A DNA stretch of 64,000 nucleotides from Dictyobacter formicarum (GCF_016587435.1 NZ_BNJJ01000003.1:124001-188000), one strand, 5' to 3'. Counted from the stretch's first letter, positions 42,629 through 53,026 are shown. A program made the numbers and translations. Notes: generated by a model not told the origin, from the letters alone.

Positions 42629-43752
42629 AGTTTCCTCTCCACTGCTGATGCATATATCTCTAGCAATTTCTGCGCACAATCATCCCACGTTGATAGCGCA
42701 AACTGCCTGGGAGGAAGCAAGGGGTCTTCAATCTGCTGGAGTGCAGCCTGAGCGATTTCTTCGGAACTACTCTTCAACGGTACGGCACGAGCGAATCCTT
42801 GTTCAGCTATCTCACGTAAACCCGAGGTATCTGCGACCAACACGGGACGTTGAAGTGCTAGGGCCTCCATCACAGCTATTGGATGGGCTTCGTACTCGCT
42901 CAACAGGGTAACAAGCGCCGATCGTGAAAGAATGTCCGCCATCGCTTGCCTATCATGGGCTGGAACCGAACGAATCTCGACACGCTCAGCTACCCCTATC
43001 TCTCTAGCTTTTGCTTCCAAAACTGCTTGATATGGGCCAACACCTAAAATCAAGAGCTTAGCCTCTGGTCGTTTCTCCAAAATCCTCGGCATAGCACTGA
43101 TCATATGCTGATGCCCCTTATATTTCTCCAGCCGTCCAATAGAGGTAATCAGCAGTGTTCCAGACTCCGGAGTAGCTCGTGATACAACCTCCGGCACTAC
43201 AGCACCATTGGGAATTACAGTAAACTGTTCCTGTGGAAGACGAAGCAACGTGCGGAAATAGGTAGCCTCGAAACGCGATACCCCGATAAGTTTAGTAGCA
43301 CGCATCAATAATGGACGTTGGATTTGCCACTGCACACTACGAATACTGTTGCGCCAACTGGATGAGTGTCCGCCGGTATGGAAGGTCATAATGTAAGGGA
43401 TTCTGGCCACTCTAGCAGCATACATTGCAAACAAAGGCACAAACGAGTGACAGCCCTGACAGTGAACAAGATCCCAGTTTCCCTGTTTGATAATAGAAGC
43501 TATTTCGGGTGCTATATAATAATCCGTTTGAGAAGGCCATGATGGTATACGAATTACACGCATGCCTTCCACTTCTTCCTCTCGTGGTAGAGGGGACGCT
43601 GGTTGCTGAGCCACAGTTGTAAGTAAAGTTACATCCACTCCATTTTGCGCCAGGCGCCGCCCAACCTCATGAACATGGGTCTGGATGCCCCCCATAAAAG
43701 GAAAATATACCGCAGTCACCATTAGTACACGCAATTTTTTTGCTTGAGCCAC
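42616..43752 (-). CDS. Glycosyltransferase family 4 (2)
   Basis: A 378-residue GT-B enzyme. It starts with RVLMVTAVYFPFMGGIQTHV and has DLVHCQGCHSFVPLFAM, ITSIGRLEKYKGHQHMISAM and LLSEYEAHPIAVMEALALQR with the GT4 donor-binding Glu pair. It is less similar to its neighbour than expected for a recent duplicate, so a different sugar is likely. The start appears to be GTG at 43752 with GAGGAG upstream. It is followed by the other GT4 gene with overlap, so both are in one operon with the flippase, deacetylase and GT2 genes. Confidence 0.92.
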   Translation of the reverse strand: MAQAKKLRVLMVTAVYFPFMGGIQTHVHEVGRRLAQNGVDVTLLTTVAQQPASPLPREEEVEGMRVIRIPSWPSQTDYYIAPEIASIIKQGNWDLVHCQGCHSFVPLFAMYAARVARIPYIMTFHTGGHSSSWRNSIRSVQWQIQRPLLMRATKLIGVSRFEATYFRTLLRLPQEQFTVIPNGAVVPEVVSRATPESGTLLITSIGRLEKYKGHQHMISAMPRILEKRPEAKLLILGVGPYQAVLEAKAREIGVAERVEIRSVPAHDRQAMADILSRSALVTLLSEYEAHPIAVMEALALQRPVLVADTSGLREIAEQGFARAVPLKSSSEEIAQAALQQIEDPLLPPRQFALSTWDDCAQKLLEIYASAVERKLCVF

Positions 43753-43853
43753 GACAACTTTGCTCCTCGGAAATGTCTAAGGATACCTTTTCTATATATA
43801 TTTTTCTATATAGAAACTTTTTCCATGCTGGCAGATTTATGTATGCATAAGCC

Positions 43854-44861
43854 TCAATACTTACCGGATAACATTTTTTCTTGTTTTTCTTGAATTATCT
43901 TATGGACAAGCTTTTTATGATCTATCGCTACATGGATACTGGCCTTGCCGATAACATATCCCCATACAGTAATTGACAGGCCAGCAATAATAGCACCTGC
44001 ACGCGCCCATCCAGCAAAATCAAGGCGAAATAGCCCATCAGAAAAACCGCGCAGCACTCCGATCGGCAATGTGCGAAACATATACGCACGTTCTGAGGCA
44101 AGACCATCTCTGGTCCCTGTACTCTGTGTCACTATTGCCTTAGAAAGGCCCTCACTATAGCAGCGCAAGCAAAAGTAGTCCCAGGTAGTTCGTTTAACTG
44201 GTACGTGGTGAAAGACGTTGGCTTGAGGTTGATGAAGAAACATACTACCTGGCAGAAGCTGACGCGCTCGAATGCAAAGTTCCGTCTCCTCGCCACTGAT
44301 GGGATGTGATCCAACCCGACCTATTCCTGCCTGGAATCCCCCTATTTCATCGAATATCCGGCGTCGGAAGGCCATATTCGCGCCTATTGGATTACGTATG
44401 CTTGTAACCGTTTGTGGCATACCCAGATAAGAACAACCAACAACCCAATGAAACTCAGCGGGAAACCAGGCGGGTTCCTTCAGCTCCCATAATGGAGTAA
44501 GAGTCCCTCCAGTACCAATAACGCGATGATCAGCAAATCCCACACAGAGTTGTTCTAACCAACTTGGTGTTGCGATAGCATCATCATCAAGAAATGCAAC
44601 GAGAGAACCAGTAGCCACAGCAAGGCCAGTATTCCGTGCACCAGCCAACCCATGATCTCCACTATTCTCCACGACAACAACATCAGGGACCTTAATCCGA
44701 ATACGCATCAGAAGACGGGCATTGTGATCAATAACGATGATAATTTCTCGCGCAGGAACAGTCTGTTGTTTTACTGACTCAATGGCAATAACAAGATTGT
44801 CAAAACGCTCTTCTGTGTATGCACAGATAATTACGGAAATGCCGTCTGCTCGATGAGTCAT
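43854..44861 (-). CDS. Glycosyltransferase family 2 (2)
   Basis: A 335-residue GT-A enzyme, full-length paralogue of the protein at 36590. Shared features include ISVIICAYTEERFDNLVIAI, LVAFLDDDAIATPSWLEQLC, a WFPAEFHWVVGCSY segment and RVGSHPISGEETELCIRARQ. The two genes flank the operon, 7.5 kb apart, suggesting an older duplication. It begins directly after the preceding polyprenyl-type glycosyltransferase gene (44862 end, 44861 start, no gap). A C-terminal hydrophobic segment (WARAGAIIAGLSITVWGYVI) could tether it to the membrane. Confidence 0.92.
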   Translation of the reverse strand: MTHRADGISVIICAYTEERFDNLVIAIESVKQQTVPAREIIIVIDHNARLLMRIRIKVPDVVVVENSGDHGLAGARNTGLAVATGSLVAFLDDDAIATPSWLEQLCVGFADHRVIGTGGTLTPLWELKEPAWFPAEFHWVVGCSYLGMPQTVTSIRNPIGANMAFRRRIFDEIGGFQAGIGRVGSHPISGEETELCIRARQLLPGSMFLHQPQANVFHHVPVKRTTWDYFCLRCYSEGLSKAIVTQSTGTRDGLASERAYMFRTLPIGVLRGFSDGLFRLDFAGWARAGAIIAGLSITVWGYVIGKASIHVAIDHKKLVHKIIQEKQEKMLSGKY

Positions 44862-45680
44862 CTACTGCTCACTTTCCATCCCTGCATACCCACTCACAAT
44901 TAATTGGCGCGCCAGGGAGTGTTCTCTGCCGTTGTGCTCATTCACAATAGCCTTTTTACCAGGTGCTTCCTTTGGAGGAGACCAGAAAAGATTACGAGAA
45001 AAAGTATAAAGAATCTTTAGCCCATCTTTCATTGGAGCGAGTTTTGTCTCACCGGTACGGATACTATAGGTAATTGGCACTGAGTAGATAGAGTAGTTGA
45101 GTTTCACCATCTTGGAGATCATTTCCATTTCGATACTAAACCCGTCTGATTCTAAATGATCCCTCATCCCTACGATCACATCTCCCCGCCAGGCAAAGTA
45201 GCCACTTAGCACATCAGTGATGTTCGCGCCATAAAAACATCTTACGAGAAAAGTATACATCCAATTTGCTAGACGATTTTGCATCTTAAAAGCATTTTTC
45301 GTGATCTTTCCGCCGAGGCGTGAGCCAATAACAACGTCACAAAACTTATTGCTGATAGGTTCTATCAACCTTAGCATTTCTCTAGCATGATAGGTGGCGT
45401 CACCATCAAGCATAACAATATAATCTGTATCGCTGTCGATACACTGGAATGCTCGGCGTATTGCATTGCCTTTGCCTTTTACACGCTCAAAAATGACACG
45501 AGCACCCTTGCTCGCTGCAACTTCGGCAGTCCGGTCAGAAGAGTTGTTGTCAATGACGATAATGATGGCTTCGTAGCCGTATTTATTCAATGTCTGATAG
45601 GGAATATCGTCTATTACTTTGGCGATGCCTTGTTCTTCGTTATAGCATGGTATTAGAATGGCAATTTTTTCTTTTTCCAT
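44862..45680 (-). CDS. Family 2 glycosyltransferase, DPM1-like
   Basis: A 272-residue glycosyltransferase of the DPM1/DPG-synthase type. It has IAILIPCYNEEQGIAKVIDD, the DxD in YIVMLDGDATYHAREMLRLI, and DVVIGSRLGG, all typical of polyprenyl-phosphate mannose/glucose synthases. Thus it may prepare lipid-linked sugar for the operon. The ATG at 45680 or the GTG at 45689 is the start; neither has a strong ribosome binding site. No C-terminal membrane helices of the GtrB type are visible. It is the first gene of the operon, preceded by an 820-bp gap. Confidence 0.9.
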   Translation of the reverse strand: MEKEKIAILIPCYNEEQGIAKVIDDIPYQTLNKYGYEAIIIVIDNNSSDRTAEVAASKGARVIFERVKGKGNAIRRAFQCIDSDTDYIVMLDGDATYHAREMLRLIEPISNKFCDVVIGSRLGGKITKNAFKMQNRLANWMYTFLVRCFYGANITDVLSGYFAWRGDVIVGMRDHLESDGFSIEMEMISKMVKLNYSIYSVPITYSIRTGETKLAPMKDGLKILYTFSRNLFWSPPKEAPGKKAIVNEHNGREHSLARQLIVSGYAGMESEQ

Positions 45681-45689
45681 GTTCGTCAC

Positions 45690-46510
45690 GGCAAGGTACC
45701 ACGCCTTCTGACGTGGAAGACATGCCGCCCTCCTCTTGCATAACTATACCCATCCATCCCACTGCTTGATGGGGCAATATCGCGATCTAATGTACTGAAT
45801 ATATCTTCGCCTAATCGGTTGAAAACCTTTGATACTTTGTTTCTCCCAGGTAAAAGTTTTGTGAGGACAAAAACTTGAATGTATTTGCATCATACGCATG
45901 TCATAATATGCGTTCATCAGCACTGAGAATCAAAATCCACGTTCTGGGAGTAAGCTATTGACCCCATTATTTTCCCATTCCGAGTAGTGGCATAATTGAC
46001 ATTGCCTCTCAATCAATGCGCCAGGCTCTATTTTTGCAGTAATACCAGCTGCTCTGGAGGCTTGCTCTGCCCAAGAAAATATAAATGATACAGTTACACA
46101 TATTGAGCAATGAGGAGCTCCCGCTTCTCATTGCTCAATATTGTCTAGATACGTTCATTGTATCTTTATCCCCCACCACAATAACATTTTTGCATACATA
46201 CCCTTGCAACGTATCGCTTTTCACATCTCCTTCTTACACTCACATCATTGTGGGCCTATTCATTATTCGGTAGACGTTAACAGCTCTTTTCTTCCACCCG
46301 GGGAATAGTATAGATGACTGGCAAGAAATGTACATCGTTAGAATTGCCTAATTGTTAGATCTCTAATAGAGGTGCCATGTAGGCAAGTCTAACTAGAACA
46401 TGATGGTAGAGAAACATCCATGATGAGCGAAAATCTGAATCAAGAGGAGGTTAGGTAAAACTAACTACTAAAGTTCGTTTTACCTGGCGACTAATGTACC
46501 TGAACCCGGT
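45690..46510. other. 820-bp intergenic region upstream of the polysaccharide operon
   Basis: No supported gene lies here. The region is expected to hold the operon promoter (minus strand, near 45700-45800) and the terminator of the kinase-LuxR gene. A strong hairpin stands at 46101-46140. Several short frames lack ribosome binding sites. Confidence 0.45.
46101..46140. terminator. Long perfect hairpin in intergenic region
   Basis: TATTGAGCAATGAG (46101-46114) is perfectly complementary to 46127-46140; with one G-U pair the stem reaches 17 bp around the loop CTCCCG. There is no T run on either side. It could be a terminator or a structural element of the intergenic region. Confidence 0.45.
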
Positions 46511-49500
46511 TCAAACAAGCTGGTTATCAAATGCGTAACGCACCGCGGCGACACGCGAGGAAACATTGAGCTTGCTATAAATTGAGCGCAAATGCGCGTT
46601 AACCGTGCGTGTACTGAGGACAAGCCTTTCAGCTATCTGTACACTGGTCAGGCCCAGGGCAAGCAGACGCAGTACTTCCAGCTCTCGCAGTGTCAGTCCA
46701 ACAGCAGACGCCGCTGGCGGGAGTTCGGCATCAGACGGCGCTGCAGGAGCGACAACTTCGTTCGCAGGCGGTGAAGGAGGAGGCAACGGCATAGGCTTCT
46801 GGTTATCGAGCACCTGGTCCAGCGATAGGTTCCGTCCGGTCGCCCAGAGGTCAGAGAAAACCTTTGCACCCAGAGAGGACCGGGCAACCTTGATCGCGCG
46901 CTTATACTCCTGTTGCCAGGCAGCCGGTAGAGGTGTTCCTCTGGTTTCGCGGAAAGTTTCAGCGGCGCCCCAGAGCCGTGCCGCCCTGGCAGGGTTAGTC
47001 TGGGCGGCAACTTCGGCAAGCCCTTCCAGGCTAAAAGCAACAACCTGTGGCGTCGCCATATGCCTTGCCATCGCCAGACTCTCCTCATGAAGAGTCTGTG
47101 CATGAGCTAAATTTCCCTGGCGAGCAATGATTCTCCCCAACAGGGAGAGGGCTTCAGCCAGATTATCCTGAGATGGCATCCAGCTCGCGGCAATCTCCTT
47201 CAGGATGGCAACGCTCTCTGTAAGCAGGTCATGCGCCCTGTCAATTTTTCCCTGCAGGAGCGCCAGTTGCCCCTGGAGCGAGATGGTTGTGCCGATAATC
47301 CGTTTGACGCCATGTTCTCGATCGAGTGTGAGTTTTTCTGCCAGGAACGTCTGAGCGCGGGCATAATCACCTTGATTGAGAGCCACCAATACCAGGATTT
47401 CCAAAACAGGAGAAATTCTACTACTATCCCCCGCTGCTCTGAGAAGCGGCAGGCTCTCTTCAGCGAGAGCACGAGCCCTGGCGTAGTCCCCCTGGATGTT
47501 TGCGATGGAAGCGAGACGAAAAAGGGTAAACGGCACCCCACCTGAGACTGACGATGACCCTATTTGCAAAGGACCACAGCCTCCCTGATCTTCCAGTCCT
47601 CGAAAAAGAGCCAGGCTCTCTTCTAAGAATTGCCGCGCGCTGTTATACTCCCCCTGATACATAGTCGCAATGCCTATATTACTGAGTGCCCAGGCGATAC
47701 CCAGTGTTGCACCGGCTTTGCGGAACAATGCCAGACTCACTTGCCAGAGCTCCACTGCACGAGTCAAATTACCCTGATTGTCGGCCTGAATACCCAGTGT
47801 CTGCAGCCCCCATCCCCAGACGTCATGCTCATCACTCCTATGAGCAGTAAGTTCCCGTTCCAGGAACATTCGTCCTTCACGTGGATAGTTTCGCGCCCAC
47901 CAGAACCATAAAATATCATTGCACAGGCGCAAGGCCTGCTCTATCTCACCTTGCTCAAGCAACCAGTTCAAGGCAGCGAGCAGGTTGTCTTTTTCCCGCC
48001 CCAATAAACGAAACCAATTTTCTTTTTCGGGGCTATTAATATCCGCCCCCACTTTGCGCGCCAGCGCCTGATAATATGTCGCATGTTTCTGCCGAACGAT
48101 CGCCAGTTCTCCACTTGCCGTCAGGCACTCCAGTCCATATTCACGTATTGTGTCCAACATTGTCAGGCGTGACTCACCAGCTGGCCACTCTACCAGGCGT
48201 AGCAGACTCTTCGCAAGGAGCGAGTCCAATCCATCAAGGACCGAACCTTCTGTTTCACCGCCATCAAGCAGAAGTTCACCACAGATCTCCTCTGCGGCCT
48301 CCAGAGTGAAACCGCTAACAAATATGGAGAGATACTGGAAGAGACGTTGCTCATAAATATCCAGCAGATCATAGCTCCACTGTAGTGTTTTGCGTAGTGT
48401 CTGCTGTCGTTCAGGGAGGCTCGAAGCGCCTCGCGTAAGAACAGATAGGCGCTGCGCAAGCCGTGCCAGCAATGCTTTTGGTGGCATAAGTCTGATGCGC
48501 GCTGCCGCCAGTTCAATGGCAAGCGGAAGACCATCCAAACGTACACAAATTTCAGCGATCACACTAGCATTGTCAGCGGTTAAAGAAAAGTCTGGTCGCA
48601 TCGCCTGCGCTCGATCGAGAAACATCGCGACTGCAGCCTGCTGCGCGAGAACCTCATGCTCGGGCAAATGAGCGAGGTCGGGAAGAGCCAATGGTTGAAC
48701 AAGAAACGAATGCTCTCCTTGCAGATGCAGAAGAGCCCGGCTGCTAATGAGAAGCTTGAGGCCAGGGCAGGCTGCCAGAAGTTCGGCGAGCATCGGTGCT
48801 GCAGCCACCACTTGCTCCATATTGTCTAGCACAAGCAGCTGCTGCTGATCACGCAGCGCCGCGATCAGCAACTTCAGGATAGGCTGCTCTCCTTCTTCCT
48901 TCACATCGAGCTGTTGAGCAATCGTGGACATAACCAGCTGATGATCACAGATAGGGGCCAGTGAGACAAAACACACACCATCACGGAAAGTGGTACGTGA
49001 CCGCTGTGCAACAGCAAGACTAAGACGCGTTTTCCCAACGCCACCTGGCCCCAACAGTGTCAGAACACGCACGTCTGAACGCTGGAGGAAGGCGCAAACA
49101 CGTTCTATATCCTGCTCGCGCCCGAGAAGTTTGGTGAGAAAAACGGGCACATTTCCACGCAATACAGGCTCAACCGTTTGAGGGCTTTCTGACTGCTTGC
49201 GACTCAAAAAATCAAGGATTTCTCGCGTGGAGGAGGAGAGAGAAAGAGGCGCTGGCATAATCGCATGTGTTCCCTGCATAGCACGTTCCATGGCAATCCC
49301 CAGGTCTCGCACACTTGCGAAGCGCTGCCCTGGATCTCTGGCCAGCGCCCGTAACACGACCTCCTCGATGGCAGGTGGAATGTCAGGTGGCTGTGTATAT
49401 AATGGTGAGGGAGAAAGCGACAATTGTGGCAGAGCAGCCTGCAATATGTGTAGTGGCGGCATGCCAGTGAGCCATTCGTAGATCATGGTTCCCAGAGCAT

Positions 49501-50086
49501 ACTGGTCACTTGCTGGCAATGGCTGTCCTTGCAGTTGTTCAGGTGCCAGATAAGGGGAAGTGCTTGCCCCAGAAAAGGCGAGATCCTGGTCATTATACAG
49601 TTGTGCATTTGAGGCGAAGGCCGCCAGGCCAAAATCGCTGAGCAACACCTCTCCATGAGAGCCCCACAGGAGATTTTCGGGCTTAACATCGCGATGCACA
49701 AATCCCTCATCATGAGCATACTGCAAAGCCGGCACAACATGCCGAACAATGCGGAGCATGACATCTAGAGAGACACGCGTTCCCCTTGGAAAAGTGGTGC
49801 GTAGCGAGCCCCCAGGGGCATGCTCCAGTACTAGATATGCAATGTCATCCTCCACTGCAAAATCAAGGACGCGCACAATATAAGGATGCTTGAGATGTGC
49901 CAGGATACGTGCTTCCTGCAAAAATGCAGCGCTCTGTTCTCTGTTCACCTGCGTACGTACCACCTTGAGCGCCGCATGAGACTTAAGATGAATCTGTTCC
50001 CCCAGGTAAACGTCAGCAAAGCCTCCACGTCCCAGGAGACGAAGTACACGATAATTACCCAGTTGATGACCTACCAGATTAATCAT
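46511..50086 (-). CDS. Serine/threonine kinase - ATPase - TPR - LuxR regulator
   Basis: A 1191-residue multidomain regulator. Residues 12-275 are a Ser/Thr kinase with Lys41, the HRDVKPEN loop (from 131) and DFG (151-153). A STAND-type NTPase follows, with Walker A LLGPGGVGKTRLSLAVA near residue 345 and a winged region with RLSVLTRGASSLPERQQTL. The middle holds TPR-like helical repeats (such as AWALSNIGIATMYQGEYNSA). The last 65 residues are a LuxR-type HTH (LTLRELEVLRLLALGLTSVQ, then IAERLVLSTRTVNAHLRSIY). A kinase fused to a STAND ATPase and a DNA-binding end suggests a one-protein signal-to-gene switch. Input is unknown. Confidence 0.94.
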   Translation of the reverse strand: MINLVGHQLGNYRVLRLLGRGGFADVYLGEQIHLKSHAALKVVRTQVNREQSAAFLQEARILAHLKHPYIVRVLDFAVEDDIAYLVLEHAPGGSLRTTFPRGTRVSLDVMLRIVRHVVPALQYAHDEGFVHRDVKPENLLWGSHGEVLLSDFGLAAFASNAQLYNDQDLAFSGASTSPYLAPEQLQGQPLPASDQYALGTMIYEWLTGMPPLHILQAALPQLSLSPSPLYTQPPDIPPAIEEVVLRALARDPGQRFASVRDLGIAMERAMQGTHAIMPAPLSLSSSTREILDFLSRKQSESPQTVEPVLRGNVPVFLTKLLGREQDIERVCAFLQRSDVRVLTLLGPGGVGKTRLSLAVAQRSRTTFRDGVCFVSLAPICDHQLVMSTIAQQLDVKEEGEQPILKLLIAALRDQQQLLVLDNMEQVVAAAPMLAELLAACPGLKLLISSRALLHLQGEHSFLVQPLALPDLAHLPEHEVLAQQAAVAMFLDRAQAMRPDFSLTADNASVIAEICVRLDGLPLAIELAAARIRLMPPKALLARLAQRLSVLTRGASSLPERQQTLRKTLQWSYDLLDIYEQRLFQYLSIFVSGFTLEAAEEICGELLLDGGETEGSVLDGLDSLLAKSLLRLVEWPAGESRLTMLDTIREYGLECLTASGELAIVRQKHATYYQALARKVGADINSPEKENWFRLLGREKDNLLAALNWLLEQGEIEQALRLCNDILWFWWARNYPREGRMFLERELTAHRSDEHDVWGWGLQTLGIQADNQGNLTRAVELWQVSLALFRKAGATLGIAWALSNIGIATMYQGEYNSARQFLEESLALFRGLEDQGGCGPLQIGSSSVSGGVPFTLFRLASIANIQGDYARARALAEESLPLLRAAGDSSRISPVLEILVLVALNQGDYARAQTFLAEKLTLDREHGVKRIIGTTISLQGQLALLQGKIDRAHDLLTESVAILKEIAASWMPSQDNLAEALSLLGRIIARQGNLAHAQTLHEESLAMARHMATPQVVAFSLEGLAEVAAQTNPARAARLWGAAETFRETRGTPLPAAWQQEYKRAIKVARSSLGAKVFSDLWATGRNLSLDQVLDNQKPMPLPPPSPPANEVVAPAAPSDAELPPAASAVGLTLRELEVLRLLALGLTSVQIAERLVLSTRTVNAHLRSIYSKLNVSSRVAAVRYAFDNQLV

Positions 50087-50748
50087 ATACTTTCCCTAAT
50101 CCGTACACAAATGATGATTCCACAAAAACAATTTGACTGGTAACTGCAATAAAGAATGCAGTTCTATATAAAATTCATTCACATAAAAACGTAATAGATG
50201 GTACTGAACTACGATATCTCGTTCGATTGGCCTGTATATATAAATCCGGCATATATACTATTTTTCTCACAAAAAGTATATCCGCTACTGCCCGTAGAAA
50301 ATTCTTCGTTATCGACGACATTTATATATACCAATTTTATTACTAAAAAGCAACAATTATTGGCAATTGAGCTAAAAAATTCATTTAATCTTAAGAACTC
50401 TCCAAAAATAAATACCGACTAATTTCTTTTTCATCGCTGCATGCAGAAAATTCTACAAGACTTCGATAAAATGTAGCAGTTAACGATGCACACAAATATA
50501 TTTACTTACCAGAATGACACATTATTGAGTATAATGCAAGTCATGAAGATACAAATAATAAAAGTTGATAAGCAAAATGTTGCACAATATGGATGAGTAA
50601 ACGCACGAAATGCACACAATATGCTTATCAGGGAAGGCGAGTGGAAGCCAGAAAACACAAAGTCAGACACATCAACCACTATGTTAGTGTCAGGATGGCA
50701 AAGATAATAATGCATGAACAGAAAAAATGCTTCCCCACTCTATGTCAC
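50087..50748. other. AT-rich intergenic region
   Basis: About 660 bp, strikingly AT-rich, between the kinase-LuxR gene and the quinone reductase gene. It contains a short inverted repeat AACTGCA/TGCAGTT (50142-50148, 50157-50163). Open frames in it are short and without ribosome binding sites. The kinase gene promoter lies here on the minus strand. Confidence 0.45.
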
Positions 50749-51792
50749 TCAATGTGTTGTAGAAGCTTTCTCTTCATTGGGGATCAGCACCAGCTTGCCC
50801 TGTACATGGCCTCCTTCCATGCGTTCGTGGGCCTGTGCGATCTGACTCAAGGGCAAACGCGCAGCGATGAGTGGTTTGATCTGTCTCGCAGCCAGGAGAT
50901 CGAACAAGGTAAGCAGATCCTCGCGGAACCAATCAGGATGGTTGTTTTTGAAGCCCTGGAAACCGACGACGCTATAGAAGGTGGCGCGCTTCCCGTTGGG
51001 AAAGATCGACCAGAAGGCCAGTTGCAGCACCATGATAAGCAGCGTCAGTGCAATGGGAAGTCCTCCCATGCTCGATGAGAAACCGTAGGCGACCAGGGTA
51101 CCGCCCGGGCGCAGCGTGCGAAAGGATTGTTGGAGATGATTGCCCCCGATGGGGTCAAAGACGGCATCGACACCGTCGCCGGTGAGCGCGCGCACGCGGG
51201 CCACGACGTCCTCGCGGGTATAGTCAATGGGGATCGCTCCCAGAGCAGCAACGGTCTCGTGTTTGGTCGGAGACGCCGTACCATACATCTCCAGTCCAAA
51301 TAGCTTGCCGAGCTGCAACAGGGCCGTACCAACTCCCCCGGCGGCTCCATAAACGAGCACGCGCTGGCCCACTTTGACATGGGCGACGCGGTGCAACATC
51401 TGGTACGCCGTCAGATAGTTGAGGACGAGGCAGACCCCTTCGGCCGGATCAATCTCCCCGGGAACGGGAACCAGCTCATGCTCGGACAGGCAGATGTACT
51501 GACTGTAGCCACCGAAGCGCGGCAAAGCGGCAACCATGGTGCCAACCGCGTATGTTCTCGCGGCCGCGCCACACTTCTCCACCATTCCGACCAGGTCGTA
51601 TCCCGGCGTGAAGGGTAAGCGCGGCAGGCCCGGGTATTTACCATAGCGCATGAGCACGTCGGCGAAGGCCACACCAGCCGCCAGGATCTTGACGCGCACT
51701 TCGTCGGGGCCAGGCTCGGGTAGTTCGTCTTCGCGCAGTTGCAGCACCTGTGGGCCGCCAGCTTTTGTGAGCATCACACGCTGATATTTCAT
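50749..51792 (-). CDS. Zinc-free MDR-type oxidoreductase (quinone reductase-like)
   Basis: A 347-residue medium-chain dehydrogenase/reductase. The N-terminal GroES-like part has LPEPGPDEVRVKILAAGVAF, and the NADPH-binding domain has VYGAAGGVGTALLQLGK. Residues needed for the catalytic zinc are not present in the usual places, so it is of the quinone oxidoreductase or VAT-1-like branch. It should reduce quinones or enones with NADPH. The C-terminal part contains a hydrophobic insert (IALTLLIMVLQLAFWSIF), unusual for a soluble enzyme and perhaps a membrane-contact region. It is followed by the SDR gene, on the same strand. Confidence 0.9.
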   Translation of the reverse strand: MKYQRVMLTKAGGPQVLQLREDELPEPGPDEVRVKILAAGVAFADVLMRYGKYPGLPRLPFTPGYDLVGMVEKCGAAARTYAVGTMVAALPRFGGYSQYICLSEHELVPVPGEIDPAEGVCLVLNYLTAYQMLHRVAHVKVGQRVLVYGAAGGVGTALLQLGKLFGLEMYGTASPTKHETVAALGAIPIDYTREDVVARVRALTGDGVDAVFDPIGGNHLQQSFRTLRPGGTLVAYGFSSSMGGLPIALTLLIMVLQLAFWSIFPNGKRATFYSVVGFQGFKNNHPDWFREDLLTLFDLLAARQIKPLIAARLPLSQIAQAHERMEGGHVQGKLVLIPNEEKASTTH

Positions 51793-51996
51793 CGTTCACC
51801 AACTATGCTTTCCTTATTAACCCCTGCAGAGCCTCTCCACCTTGCCGGTCTGCAGCTCGCTCCATCCCATAAGTTATAGCAGATCCAGGATTCAGTTTAT
51901 ACTATGTGGTAATCAGGAGATAGTCCGGCCAGGCCATCTCCTGGTTGTCACCCACAAAAACCTTGGGGAATCCCTACAGAGGCCAACGCGTCAGAA

Positions 51997-52788
51997 CTAT
52001 GCCTTATCTTCGTGTGGGTGTACGGCCTGACCCGCGATGCGGGCAACGATGGCTCGTGGGAAGATGCGTGGTAGCTGGGCGAGCAGCGCGTTGGCGCGGC
52101 CGTCGATGGCAATGCGCTGTCCTCGTTCAAGCGCGCGCAGGCCGGTCGCGACCACCTGCTCTACTGTACGCTTGCGTCCCACGGCAGCAGCCTCACTGGC
52201 GACCTCGAAGAACGGCGTTTCAGTGGCACCGGGGCAGAGGGCAAGCACGCGCAGACCGCGCTGGCGATACTCCTCGGAGAGCGCCTCCGAGAAAGATAAT
52301 ACGAAAGCCTTGCTAGCCGAGTAGACCGCCATATATGGCAAGGGCTGGAAGCCAGCTGTCGAAGCAACATTGATGATAGCACCGCCGCCACGCTTGAGCA
52401 TCTCGGGTATGAACGCGTGTGTCATATCGACCACTGAAACAACATCGACCATCACCTGCTGGTGATCGCGCTCAGGCTCGATGGTCTCAAAGTAACCATT
52501 GAGGCCAAAGCCAGCATTATTAATCAACATGTCTACCACCAGTCCCCGCTGCTCAACCTCTTGCCGGATCGTCTGTGCAGCCTGCGGCTGACTGAGGTCG
52601 GAGACGATAACCTCAGCCTTGATGGCGTGTCTCTGCGCCAGATCGTCTGCCAGCGCACGCAGACGTTCCTCAGAACGAGCAACCAGGATGAGGTTAACGT
52701 TGCGGGCCGCCAGCGCATACGCAAAGCTCTGCCCGATTCCTGATGACGCGCCAGTAATAAGTGCGGTTTTGCCTTGATAGGTAAACAT
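51997..52788 (-). CDS. Short-chain dehydrogenase/reductase (DltE-like)
   Basis: A 263-residue classical SDR. The cofactor motif is TGASSGIGQ, followed by NNAGFG, the Ser of NVASTAG and YSASK (Tyr/Lys). Such DltE-type enzymes reduce carbonyls with NAD(P)H; substrate unknown. The ATG at 52788 has AAGGAG eight bases upstream and begins right before the Rossmann strand, while the frame upstream to 53019 is unlikely. It is in line with the oxidoreductase gene downstream, 204 bp apart, so they may be co-regulated. Confidence 0.92.
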   Translation of the reverse strand: MFTYQGKTALITGASSGIGQSFAYALAARNVNLILVARSEERLRALADDLAQRHAIKAEVIVSDLSQPQAAQTIRQEVEQRGLVVDMLINNAGFGLNGYFETIEPERDHQQVMVDVVSVVDMTHAFIPEMLKRGGGAIINVASTAGFQPLPYMAVYSASKAFVLSFSEALSEEYRQRGLRVLALCPGATETPFFEVASEAAAVGRKRTVEQVVATGLRALERGQRIAIDGRANALLAQLPRIFPRAIVARIAGQAVHPHEDKA

Positions 52789-53026
52789 GAATCTTTCTCC
52801 TTCTGTGTACTGCCTATTGAAACGTTGTTTTACTTTGGTAACGATGTTTTCAAAGTAAAAATCTATGCGTATAATTGTCAAAATAAGCCGTCTGTCAGGA
52901 ATGATAGCTATTGCGGAGCAGCTGCCTCTTCGCTCACGATTTCCAGCCGGGAACAAGCGAGGAGATAAGCGCGCGTACCGTGCGTTCAAGGACCGCTCTT
53001 GCATCCTGAATACTGTCAATTCAGCA

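Noticed and set aside
50198..50715. Short open frames in the AT-rich gap
   Set aside because: No ribosome binding sites, no family signature; AT-rich composition explains them.
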